NCBI GenBank assembly: GCA_905235315.1
Contig: CAJOLG010000096.1
Coordinates: 1 to 6,793 of the forward strand
Direction of reading: 5' to 3'
DNA length: 6,793 nucleotides
From: an uncultured Solobacterium sp.
GTDB taxonomy: Bacteria > Bacillota_I > Bacilli_A > Erysipelotrichales > Erysipelotrichaceae
Shown here: positions 1 through 5,099 of the stretch, piece by piece
Layout of the letters: every line of letters begins with the position of its first letter
Numbering within the stretch: the stretch's first letter is position 1
Position numbers and translations under genes: made by a program
The notes under the pieces: model-generated
What the model saw: only the letters and a program-made list of their open reading frames with translations
Told to the model about the DNA's origin: nothing
Database searches by the model: none

Positions 1-317
1 CCGATATTCTTCCTGGTGAACCCGTCCGGATGGTTTCCGGTATTGATCGCATACTGTTCCGCCGGAAGTCCGAAGGAGTCAAATCCCATCGGATGCAGAA
101 CATTGTATCCTTCCATGCGCTTTTTGCGGGAAACGATATCCGTTGCGGTATATCCTTCCGGATGGCCTACATGAAGCCCGGCACCGCTCGGATACGGAAA
201 CATATCCAGCGCATAGAACTTGGGTTTTGAAAAATCCCGGATGTCGGTCGCAAATGTTTTGTTTTCTTCCCAGTAATTACGCCATTTTTCTTCAATCTTT
301 CTGTGATTGTAAGCCAT
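1..317 (-). CDS. leuS: Leucyl-tRNA synthetase, N-terminal part (cut by window edge)
   Basis: Charges tRNA-Leu with leucine in the cytoplasm (class I aminoacyl-tRNA synthetase). The reverse complement gives 105 in-frame codons from an ATG at 317-315 to the window edge, with no stop. The protein opens with MAYNHRKIEEKWRNYWE, typical of bacterial LeuRS. It continues with FYALDMFPYPSGAGLHVGH, which contains the class I HIGH motif as HVGH at about residues 49-52. The following HPxGYTATD and NVLHPMGFDSFGLPAEQYA segments are also characteristic of this family. A GAGGAG ribosome binding site lies 7-8 bases upstream of the ATG, which fixes the start. The rest of the protein (usually about 800 residues in all), including the KMSKS loop and editing domain, lies beyond position 1. 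Expression is controlled by the T-box leader directly upstream. Identity is very secure. Confidence 0.97.
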   Translation of the reverse strand, partial: MAYNHRKIEEKWRNYWEENKTFATDIRDFSKPKFYALDMFPYPSGAGLHVGHPEGYTATDIVSRKKRMEGYNVLHPMGFDSFGLPAEQYAINTGNHPDGFTRKNI

Positions 318-338
318 AAGTCTTCTCCTCTTCTGCCT

Positions 339-545
339 AAAATAAAACGTCCTGTCTAAGGACGTTGTTCACGCGGTACCACCTTAGTTCCCGAAACCCA
401 GGGTTTCAGACGCTTTCCAATTCCCGTTAACGCCGCAGACACGATCGCTCCCGGGATGAGTTCACCGCTGTACTCCGCTGCGTTTCACCATCCGGCAGCT
501 CTCTCCAGGCAGTCATCACGGCTACTGCTTCCCGTTCTTCACAAT
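339..545 (-). promoter_or_regulatory. T-box riboswitch (leucine, CUC specifier) in the leuS leader
   Basis: This leader RNA senses uncharged tRNA-Leu and allows transcription into leuS when leucine charging is low. On the minus strand the hallmark T-box sequence AAGGTGGTACCGCG lies at 385-372. Its UGGU (381-378) would pair with the ACCA end of tRNA-Leu, whose discriminator base is A. Stem I is recognisable: the distal GGATGGTGAAACG loop (493-481) is closed by GCTGC/GCAGC, and the specifier segment GAACTCATCC lies at 463-454. The specifier codon CUC (460-458) encodes Leu and would be read by tRNA-Leu(GAG). The antiterminator helix can form between CTAAGG (387-382) and CCTTAG (361-356), which competes with the terminator. 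The 5' boundary is inferred from the promoter. Match to the class is strong; I did not fold the RNA by computer. Confidence 0.95.
341..366 (-). terminator. Attenuator hairpin of the leuS T-box
   Basis: On the minus strand AACGTCCT (366-359), loop TAGAC, and AGGACGTT (353-346) form a perfect 8-bp stem followed by TTTTATT. This is the intrinsic terminator that forms when charged tRNA-Leu does not stabilise the antiterminator. Its 5' arm and loop contain the CCTTAG that pairs with the T-box in the alternative fold. It lies about 25 bases before the leuS start codon. Confidence 0.92.
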
Positions 546-551
546 ACCGAT

Positions 552-580
552 ATTCTATCCCAACCCTTTTAAAACTTCAA
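552..580 (-). promoter_or_regulatory. Promoter of the leuS T-box transcript
   Basis: The minus strand reads TTGAAG (580-575), a 17-base spacer, then TAGAAT (557-552). These are close to the sigma-A consensus with ideal spacing. Transcription would start near 545, just before the T-box stem I. The promoter sits directly downstream of the terminator of the preceding gene, so leuS appears to be transcribed independently. Confidence 0.8.
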
Positions 581-589
581 CGCGGTATA

Positions 590-621
590 AAAGAAAAAAG
601 ACGTATCCCAGCGGATACGCC
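590..621 (-). terminator. Intrinsic terminator of the C39-like peptidase gene
   Basis: On the minus strand GGCGTATCC (621-613), loop GCTG, and GGATACGTC (608-600) form a 9-bp stem with one G-U pair, followed by TTTTTT. It lies 26 bases after the stop codon of the peptidase gene and only about 10 bases before the leuS promoter, so it insulates the two units. Confidence 0.9.
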
Positions 622-647
622 TTTATGTTTCAAGTAACGTCCTTCGG

Positions 648-1424
648 TCACCATTCGTACCCGAATGACACAAACGGCCCGCCGGCAGTCCAGTCAATCG
701 GATTATAGGACATGTTGTTTACAATGCCCGCAATGTTTGTCCGGTAGCTGGATCCTGAAGGATCGGATACATTCGTATTTCCGTTGGCATCAAGGCCGTA
801 CAGCACAACGCAGTGTGTATATGCGGCATTGCCGCCGATGCATGCCGCAACGAGCTTCCCGCGGGAAAGCTCATAGAACATTGTGTCATAGTCCGCAAAT
901 GCCCGGACTCCGAGACCGTATGCGGCGCCGATATTCAGCAGTCCGCCGCTGTCGGTTCCGTGTCCGTAGGCAGAATTGTAATTGCCGAACGCATTCATGG
1001 CATATCCGAAGTCAAGCGGAGATCCGCCGATTCCGAAATGATTCATAATCACCGCAACGGCTGTGGGAACACATCCGGTAGAGCCGAAGTTTCCGCCCGA
1101 ACCGATCGTCACACCGCTCCATGCACGGTTGTGCTGGGAATACACCGGAACCCCTGTAACAACGGTCGATGTGCGGTTTCCGTTGGCATCATAGTTGATG
1201 ACCGCGCCGTTAGCATATTCCTGATAAGGGCCTCCGGACCATCCGGTGTTCCAGGTCTGTGCCGCGCCGCCGGTTTCAACCCATCTTCCTTCGATCCAGG
1301 TCTGGGATGCGTCATCCCAATATCCATCTTGCCAGTACCCCTCTGCCGAAACAGGAATGAGGGTACTCATCAGTGTTACGGCAAGGCCTGCCGCCGCAAC
1401 AGTAATCCGCTTTCTGAGATGCAT
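648..1424 (-). CDS. Secreted C39-like (papain-fold) cysteine peptidase with WxxGxW repeats
   Basis: Predicted exported peptidase of 258 residues. The start chosen is the ATG at 1424-1422, because a GGAGG ribosome binding site lies 8-9 bases upstream and the product then begins with a signal peptide: positively charged MHLRKR, a hydrophobic core, and a VSA|EG cleavage site after about residue 27. The longer in-frame extension up to 1574 overlaps the neighbouring kinase gene and has no ribosome site. After cleavage, a Trp/Tyr-rich segment contains two WxxGxW motifs (residues 31-36 WQDGYW and 43-48 WIEGRW). The catalytic domain follows: VYSQ with Gln97 (oxyanion hole), GCVPTAVAVIMNHFG with Cys118 (nucleophile), THCVVLYG with His204, and DPSG with Asp221. 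This order fits the Peptidase_C39_2 family. The substrate is unknown; cell-wall or surface proteolysis is possible. It does not look like a bacteriocin exporter, because no ABC domain is fused or adjacent. It has its own promoter and terminator. Confidence 0.85.
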   Translation of the reverse strand: MHLRKRITVAAAGLAVTLMSTLIPVSAEGYWQDGYWDDASQTWIEGRWVETGGAAQTWNTGWSGGPYQEYANGAVINYDANGNRTSTVVTGVPVYSQHNRAWSGVTIGSGGNFGSTGCVPTAVAVIMNHFGIGGSPLDFGYAMNAFGNYNSAYGHGTDSGGLLNIGAAYGLGVRAFADYDTMFYELSRGKLVAACIGGNAAYTHCVVLYGLDANGNTNVSDPSGSSYRTNIAGIVNNMSYNPIDWTAGGPFVSFGYEW

Positions 1425-1451
1425 TATCTTTTCCTCCAAATCACCAAAAAA

Positions 1452-1481
1452 AGTATAAATCGGAAATGCAAAAAAATGCAA
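1452..1481 (-). promoter_or_regulatory. Promoter of the C39-like peptidase gene
   Basis: The minus strand reads TTGCAT (1481-1476), an 18-base spacer, then TATACT (1457-1452). The start of transcription would be near 1445, giving a short leader with the GGAGG site. The spacer contains TGCATTTTTTTGCA, an interrupted palindrome that might bind a regulator. I see no hairpin terminator between the kinase stop codon (1510) and this promoter, so some read-through from the kinase gene is possible. Confidence 0.65.
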
Positions 1482-1509
1482 CACAATAAATCTGCGGTTC
1501 TTCGTTTTT

Positions 1510-2460
1510 CTATAATCGCCGGAACTCTTCCGGGCTGAGCGCGGCCCCATGCCGGCTGACAACGGCAGCCGCATTGATCGCCGAAATGCGCAGTGATTCC
1601 GGAAGATCTTTTCCCATCATCGCACATGCCATCATGGTGCCGGCATGACAGTCGCCTGCCCCGGTTCCGTCCACCGCTTTAACGGGTACTGCCGGTTCGT
1701 AATAATGCCGGCTTCCGTCATAGGCATATGCCCCGTCTGCTCCGTCGGTAATGATCACCGTATTATGGTTATGTTCATAAAGCAGTTCGGCAAGCCTTTG
1801 CGGGGTCATCTGATCCGCGTCGGAATATCCCTGTGTTTTCAGCCAGGCAGCGGACTCTCTCCGGTTTAAATGAAGGATCGGGTGACAGGAAAGCACCGCC
1901 TTCATCCGGTCATCGGGTACCGCGAGAATCCGGGCGCTCGGCGCAAAGATAATCCGAAGATGCGGGTTTTTCTGCAGAAAGGACACAATATGCTCACCGG
2001 TATCTTCTTCAAGTTCCAGGCCGCAGACATATGCGTCTGTGTAGGCAGAACTGTCGATCTGATCAAACCATTCGCTGCGAAAACGGTACTCCGCCCCGTG
2101 AACCGCAAGAAACGTGCGGTTTCCGGCCGCGTCCACAATGCAGTAGCAGCACCCGTTCTCTTCTTCCGGGCAAAGCAGAGGATGAATTCCTTTCTCCGCA
2201 AGCTGCTGTTTTACATAGGTTCCGAAAACCCCTGTCCCAACCGGGGAAAACAAGGTATACGGCAGCCCGTAAAGATCCAGCATATTGGACACATTGTAAC
2301 AGCATCCGCCCAGCGTAACGGTCTGCCCGAAGGGGTTTACATCTTCTTCCAGGGAAGGAAGATGATCCACGCGGATCACCACATCCGCAACTGTAGAACC
2401 TATCATTAACGCGTTTCTCATAGGTTCATTATAAACAGGTTGGTTCTGCTCTGCGGCCAA
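1510..2460 (-). CDS. PfkB/ribokinase-family kinase, substrate unknown
   Basis: Transfers phosphate from ATP to a sugar, nucleoside or vitamin-like substrate in the cytoplasm. The length (303-316 residues) is normal for the family. Seen in the sequence, numbering from the TTG start: MIGSTVADVVIRVDHLP near the N terminus (residues 19-35), the GGCCYNVSN glycine/Asn segment (51-59), LNRRESAAWL (N..E motif, 198-207), VIITDGADGAYAY, and the signature DGTGAGDCHAG (264-274) with catalytic Asp270 and the anion hole. The start is uncertain. TTG at 2460 has AGGGG 8 bases upstream. An ATG at 2421 would match the usual family N terminus (MRNALMIGS) but has no ribosome site. The gene is divergent from the MocR-like regulator, a layout that often means the regulator controls the kinase. 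MocR neighbours sometimes include pyridoxal kinases, but the motifs here do not decide the substrate. Confidence 0.88.
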   Translation of the reverse strand: MAAEQNQPVYNEPMRNALMIGSTVADVVIRVDHLPSLEEDVNPFGQTVTLGGCCYNVSNMLDLYGLPYTLFSPVGTGVFGTYVKQQLAEKGIHPLLCPEEENGCCYCIVDAAGNRTFLAVHGAEYRFRSEWFDQIDSSAYTDAYVCGLELEEDTGEHIVSFLQKNPHLRIIFAPSARILAVPDDRMKAVLSCHPILHLNRRESAAWLKTQGYSDADQMTPQRLAELLYEHNHNTVIITDGADGAYAYDGSRHYYEPAVPVKAVDGTGAGDCHAGTMMACAMMGKDLPESLRISAINAAAVVSRHGAALSPEEFRRL

Positions 2461-2528
2461 AAATCAATCCCCTGCCGGTTTTTCCTCCCGCTGTGAAAGC
2501 AGTTTGGGTGGTACTATAAAAACAGACA
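2461..2528. promoter_or_regulatory. Divergent promoter region between the kinase and MocR-like genes
   Basis: Two -10 elements overlap head to head: TATAAA on the plus strand (2515-2520) for the regulator, and TATAGT on the minus strand (2518-2513) for the kinase. Neither has a good -35, which fits promoters that need or are blocked by a regulator. The plus-strand segment GGGTGGTACTATA (2506-2518) resembles the AAAGTGGW(-/T)CTA site reported for PdxR-type MocR proteins, but it is not an exact match. Binding of the regulator here is inferred. A GGGAGG (minus strand, 2489-2484) is too far from any start codon to be a normal ribosome site. Confidence 0.5.
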
Positions 2529-2545
2529 TTGAAAGGAATTTTCAA
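2529..2545. repeat. Short inverted repeat TTGAAA-N5-TTTCAA
   Basis: TTGAAAGGAATTTTCAA is a 6-bp inverted repeat with a 5-base centre. It begins at the TTG start candidate of the MocR-like gene, just after its -10 element. It could be an operator covering the start of transcription. MocR proteins often use direct rather than inverted repeats, so the link is uncertain. Confidence 0.4.
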
Positions 2546-3611
2546 AGACCAGATGAAACCGGGAAAACCTGCCTATCTCAGACTGTATCAGACCCTGCGT
2601 GAACAGATCACGGAAGGCGCATTTCCCTATGGCTTGCGTTTTCCCAGCAAGCGCTCTCTTGCGGCACAGTATGATCTTTCACTGGTGACGGTCGAACACG
2701 CAATCGAACTGCTGGAAGAAGAAGGATATATTGAAACCCGCCAGCGTTCGGGAATCTTTGTCACCTACCGCAGAGATACGGTGCTGGCTGTCCATGAAGA
2801 AGAACCGTTTCTTCCGGAGGGATCCCCCTCGCTTTCCGATGACACCTTCCCGTTCGGTGTCCTTGCCCGGACGATCCGCCGCGTTCTGAGTGACTATCAG
2901 GAGGAAATCCTTGTGAAGAGTCCTTCGTTCGGGCTCCCTCAGCTGCGAAGTGCCCTGGCGGCGCATCTGCTTGCCGGGCGGGGTGTTTCCGTTTCGCCGG
3001 ACCAGATCATCATCGGAAGCGGTGCAGAGTATCTGTACGGACTGATTGCGGCACTGCTCGGGCGGGACCGTATTTTCGGTGTGGAAGATCCGTCCTATGA
3101 AATCATTCAGAAAGTATATATCGCCAACGGAATCACCATAGACCGCCTGAAACTCGGAAAGAACGGAATTCTTCAGAGCGAACTTCAGCGCACCTCCGCC
3201 TCCGTCCTGCATATCACCCCGTATCACAGCTGGCCGACCGGAATCACCGCGGATGCGTCCAAGCGGCAGGAGTATATCTCCTGGGCCGAAGAACGCAATG
3301 CGATCCTCATCGAAGATGATTATGACAGTGAATTCACCCTTTCCGGAAAACCGGCAGATACGCTGTTCGCAATGGGAGACCGGGAAAGAATCATTTATCT
3401 CAGTACCTTCTCCCGGACCATCGCTCCGTCCATCCGAATCGGTTTTATGATATTGCCGAAATCACTGCTGTCAGAGTTTAAAGAAAAAGCAGGATTTTAC
3501 TCCTGCTCGGTTTCCACATTTTCCCAGCTGATTCTGTATGAACTCCTTCGCAACGGGGATTATGAACGTCATCTAAACCGCATCCGCCGGAGCCGGCGCC
3601 GCTCCTTCTGA
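2529..3611 (+). CDS. MocR-type regulator (GntR HTH plus aminotransferase-like domain), altered PLP site and short C terminus
   Basis: Transcription factor with a GntR winged helix fused to a class I aminotransferase fold that normally senses PLP. Residues 14-80 are the winged helix: YLRLYQTLREQI, FPSKRSLAAQYDLSLVTVEHA, LLEEEGYIETRQRSGIFV. From about 110 the aminotransferase part follows: SFGLPQLRSALAAHL, GSGAEYLYGLIAALLG, VEDPSYEIIQ (186-194), the NPTG-like HSWPTGIT (233-240), and IEDDYDSEF (261-269), which contacts the cofactor ring. In YLSTFSRTIAPSIRIGFM the cofactor lysine of the usual TFSKT motif is replaced by Arg296. The protein stops 64 residues later after RHLNRIRRSRRRSF, while typical MocR proteins are about 440-500 residues. 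The last 39 bases overlap the convergent sensor kinase gene. The start is TTG at 2529 or ATG at 2553; neither has a well-placed ribosome site. Likely controls itself and the divergent kinase (inference). Confidence 0.85.
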   Translation: MKGIFKDQMKPGKPAYLRLYQTLREQITEGAFPYGLRFPSKRSLAAQYDLSLVTVEHAIELLEEEGYIETRQRSGIFVTYRRDTVLAVHEEEPFLPEGSPSLSDDTFPFGVLARTIRRVLSDYQEEILVKSPSFGLPQLRSALAAHLLAGRGVSVSPDQIIIGSGAEYLYGLIAALLGRDRIFGVEDPSYEIIQKVYIANGITIDRLKLGKNGILQSELQRTSASVLHITPYHSWPTGITADASKRQEYISWAEERNAILIEDDYDSEFTLSGKPADTLFAMGDRERIIYLSTFSRTIAPSIRIGFMILPKSLLSEFKEKAGFYSCSVSTFSQLILYELLRNGDYERHLNRIRRSRRRSF

Positions 3612-4964
3612 TTCCGGTTCTGAATCCGCCGGAACGGGGATCCTGATTGTGAACACGCTCTTTTCGTTTTCCCTGGATGCGCGGAATGTTCCGCCGCAGA
3701 ACCGGTCAAGGCGCTCGGCAACGGTCTTCAGCAGCGGGAACGCTTCGCAGACATGCGCCAGGGAATCCGCATCATTGATATCATCATCACACACAACGCG
3801 GATCACCGTTTCCGTATCGTTTCGATCGGTTTCAAGCCGCAGAGTTCCCCCGTCGGGGCGATACTGAAGAATGTTGGACACCACGTGTTCCACCACTGTG
3901 ATCAAAGACAGCGGCGGAAGAAGAAATCCGCCTGCCTGATAGTCGGTAACCAGATTGAGCTGGTCTTCAAAACGGGTTTTCTGAAGCGCCAGATAACGGT
4001 TTACGGTTTTGAGTTCTGTTTCAAAGGGAATCATATGATCCGCCCGCAGGGAATTGTATTTCCCCTGCATATACTCCGCAAGATCACTGACGGATTTCTT
4101 TGACTGTTCGGCATCGTGATCGATCTGATAACAGATGCTGTTGAGGGTATTGGCGATAAAATGCGGGTTCTGCGCAAGCAGTGATGCATCATCGGTCCGG
4201 ACAAACTCCTTTACGATCCGGACTTTTTCTTCGGCTGCCGGCGCATCGGCGGGAGCCGGTGCTTCCGGGGTATCCCCCGCGGGCTGAGCTGCCGCATTCA
4301 GCCGGTACATACGGCCAAGCATATAAAACACGAGAAACAGAATCATCATGACCGTAAAGACCGGGCCGGCAAAGGAAAGCCCGAAAACCGGCGGAATCAG
4401 AACACAGGCAAAAAACAGCGCTGTAGAAAATACATACAGCATATGCGGCGACGAACGCCGGAGGCGTCGGTGCAGCCGCGCAAAAACCGTAAGGTCACAT
4501 ACCGCCGCAAGAATCACTGAAGCGCTGCCGGCAATGATCCACAGGATGACCGGCAGGGTCCTCAGCCCTTCCTTCCCGGCTATGCCGAACATGATTGCCG
4601 CACCGGCTGCGGCGAAAACCGCAAGCCCGTTGATTCCGATGTAAAGCCATTCCTCTTTTGTGAACCGCAGGATGTTCCGCAGTCCATACCGGATGCCGGC
4701 GGCGAGTCCAAGCGTGATCACAAACGTATTAATGATGTATACCGTCTGAATCAAAGTCCGGTATACAAGCACATCTTCCCGGCCGAGCGCGGTAATCTCC
4801 AGCACTTCAAATACCGCATTGGTCATAAACCAGAAAAAAAACAGAATGCAGTTGCGAACCAGCACTTTTTTCATAAGCCCCATGATCATACAGACCAGAA
4901 GACTGAGCAGAAGTGTCCACAGACACACGGATGTTTCAAACGGATGCAGGGTGAATCCAGCCAT
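3573..4964 (-). CDS. LytS/YehU-type membrane sensor histidine kinase with degenerate ATP-binding domain
   Basis: Membrane sensor of 463 residues. The ATG at 4964-4962 has an AAGGAG site 5 bases upstream. About seven hydrophobic helices fill residues 11-31, 36-56, 70-94, 106-128, 137-161, 173-196 and 198-218. An Ala/Pro-rich linker (about 224-246) leads to the His_kinase domain. This has AQNPHFIANTLNSICYQI, with the phospho-acceptor His268 in the conserved NPHF box, and YLALQKTRFEDQLNL (325-339). The catalytic part is poor: where the family has PLVENAIKHG it reads PLSLITVVEHVVSN (Asn replaced by His360), where it has DNGxG it reads CDDDIND (392-398), and the GLGLxN loop reads AFPLLKTVAERL (408-419). 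No response regulator gene is in the window. It may be a pseudokinase or divergent active kinase; the family call is firm, the activity is not. It converges on and overlaps the MocR-like gene. Confidence 0.85.
   Translation of the reverse strand: MAGFTLHPFETSVCLWTLLLSLLVCMIMGLMKKVLVRNCILFFFWFMTNAVFEVLEITALGREDVLVYRTLIQTVYIINTFVITLGLAAGIRYGLRNILRFTKEEWLYIGINGLAVFAAAGAAIMFGIAGKEGLRTLPVILWIIAGSASVILAAVCDLTVFARLHRRLRRSSPHMLYVFSTALFFACVLIPPVFGLSFAGPVFTVMMILFLVFYMLGRMYRLNAAAQPAGDTPEAPAPADAPAAEEKVRIVKEFVRTDDASLLAQNPHFIANTLNSICYQIDHDAEQSKKSVSDLAEYMQGKYNSLRADHMIPFETELKTVNRYLALQKTRFEDQLNLVTDYQAGGFLLPPLSLITVVEHVVSNILQYRPDGGTLRLETDRNDTETVIRVVCDDDINDADSLAHVCEAFPLLKTVAERLDRFCGGTFRASRENEKSVFTIRIPVPADSEPESEGAAPAPADAV
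3579..3599. repeat. Near-copy of the linker-coding segment at 4242-4262
   Basis: The 21 bases here match 4242-4262 at 18 positions in the same orientation. Both copies encode APAPADA in the sensor kinase, once in the linker after the last membrane helix and once at the extreme C terminus. The copy here also supplies the last codons of the MocR-like gene on the other strand. It may be simple low-complexity Ala/Pro coding rather than a true duplication. Confidence 0.4.
4242..4262. repeat. Linker copy of the Ala/Pro-coding repeat
   Basis: Partner of the 3579-3599 segment, with 18 of 21 bases identical. It encodes part of the flexible linker (about residues 235-241) between the membrane domain and the histidine-kinase domain. 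Confidence 0.4.
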
Positions 4965-4990
4965 ATATTCTCCTTCAGAATGTACTACTA

Positions 4991-4996
4991 ATTATA
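4991..4996 (-). promoter_or_regulatory. Probable -10 element of the sensor kinase gene
   Basis: The minus strand carries a perfect TATAAT at 4996-4991, about 27 bases before the start codon. Transcription would begin near 4984, just ahead of the AAGGAG site. No good -35 lies 16-18 bases further upstream, so the promoter may be weak or activator-dependent. Confidence 0.55.
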
Positions 4997-5064
4997 GGAC
5001 GAATCCGAACCCGGATGCGGATCATTTTCCGCGCAATCATTATCCCACAGGACGGCAGGTTTTT

Positions 5065-5073
5065 TGGTATACT
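5065..5073 (+). promoter_or_regulatory. Extended -10 promoter of the DUF1846 gene
   Basis: TGGTATACT is an extended -10 (TGn followed by TATACT at 5068-5073) preceded by a T-run. Transcription would start near 5080, giving a leader of about 20 bases. The -35 position (about 5045-5050, CCACAG) is poor, which the extended -10 could compensate for. Confidence 0.65.
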
Positions 5074-5099
5074 ATCGAAAGGAAAAGAGGGTGCATAAT

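Noticed and set aside
648..1424. Peptidase as part of a bacteriocin export system (C39 leader peptidase)
   Set aside because: No ABC transporter domain, membrane helices or double-glycine precursor peptide is present; the protein has its own signal peptide and stands alone.
813..1538. A 241-codon plus-strand frame across the peptidase gene
   Set aside because: It is antisense to a gene with a signal peptide, catalytic motifs, a promoter and a terminator; its product is rich in Arg, Cys and Ser with no domain.
1425..1574. N-terminal extension of the peptidase frame by 50 codons
   Set aside because: It would overlap the kinase gene and cross the peptidase promoter. The ATG at 1424 has a good ribosome site and starts a signal peptide.
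1870..2409. A 179-codon plus-strand frame within the kinase gene
   Set aside because: It lies antisense to conserved PfkB coding sequence and shows no recognisable domain or ribosome site.
2679..3227. A 182-codon minus-strand frame within the MocR-like gene
   Set aside because: It is antisense to conserved winged-helix and aminotransferase-fold coding, and has no motifs.
3573..4964. Two-component pair with a nearby response regulator
   Set aside because: Neither the MocR-like gene nor the DUF1846 gene has a receiver or LytTR domain, so no partner is in the window.
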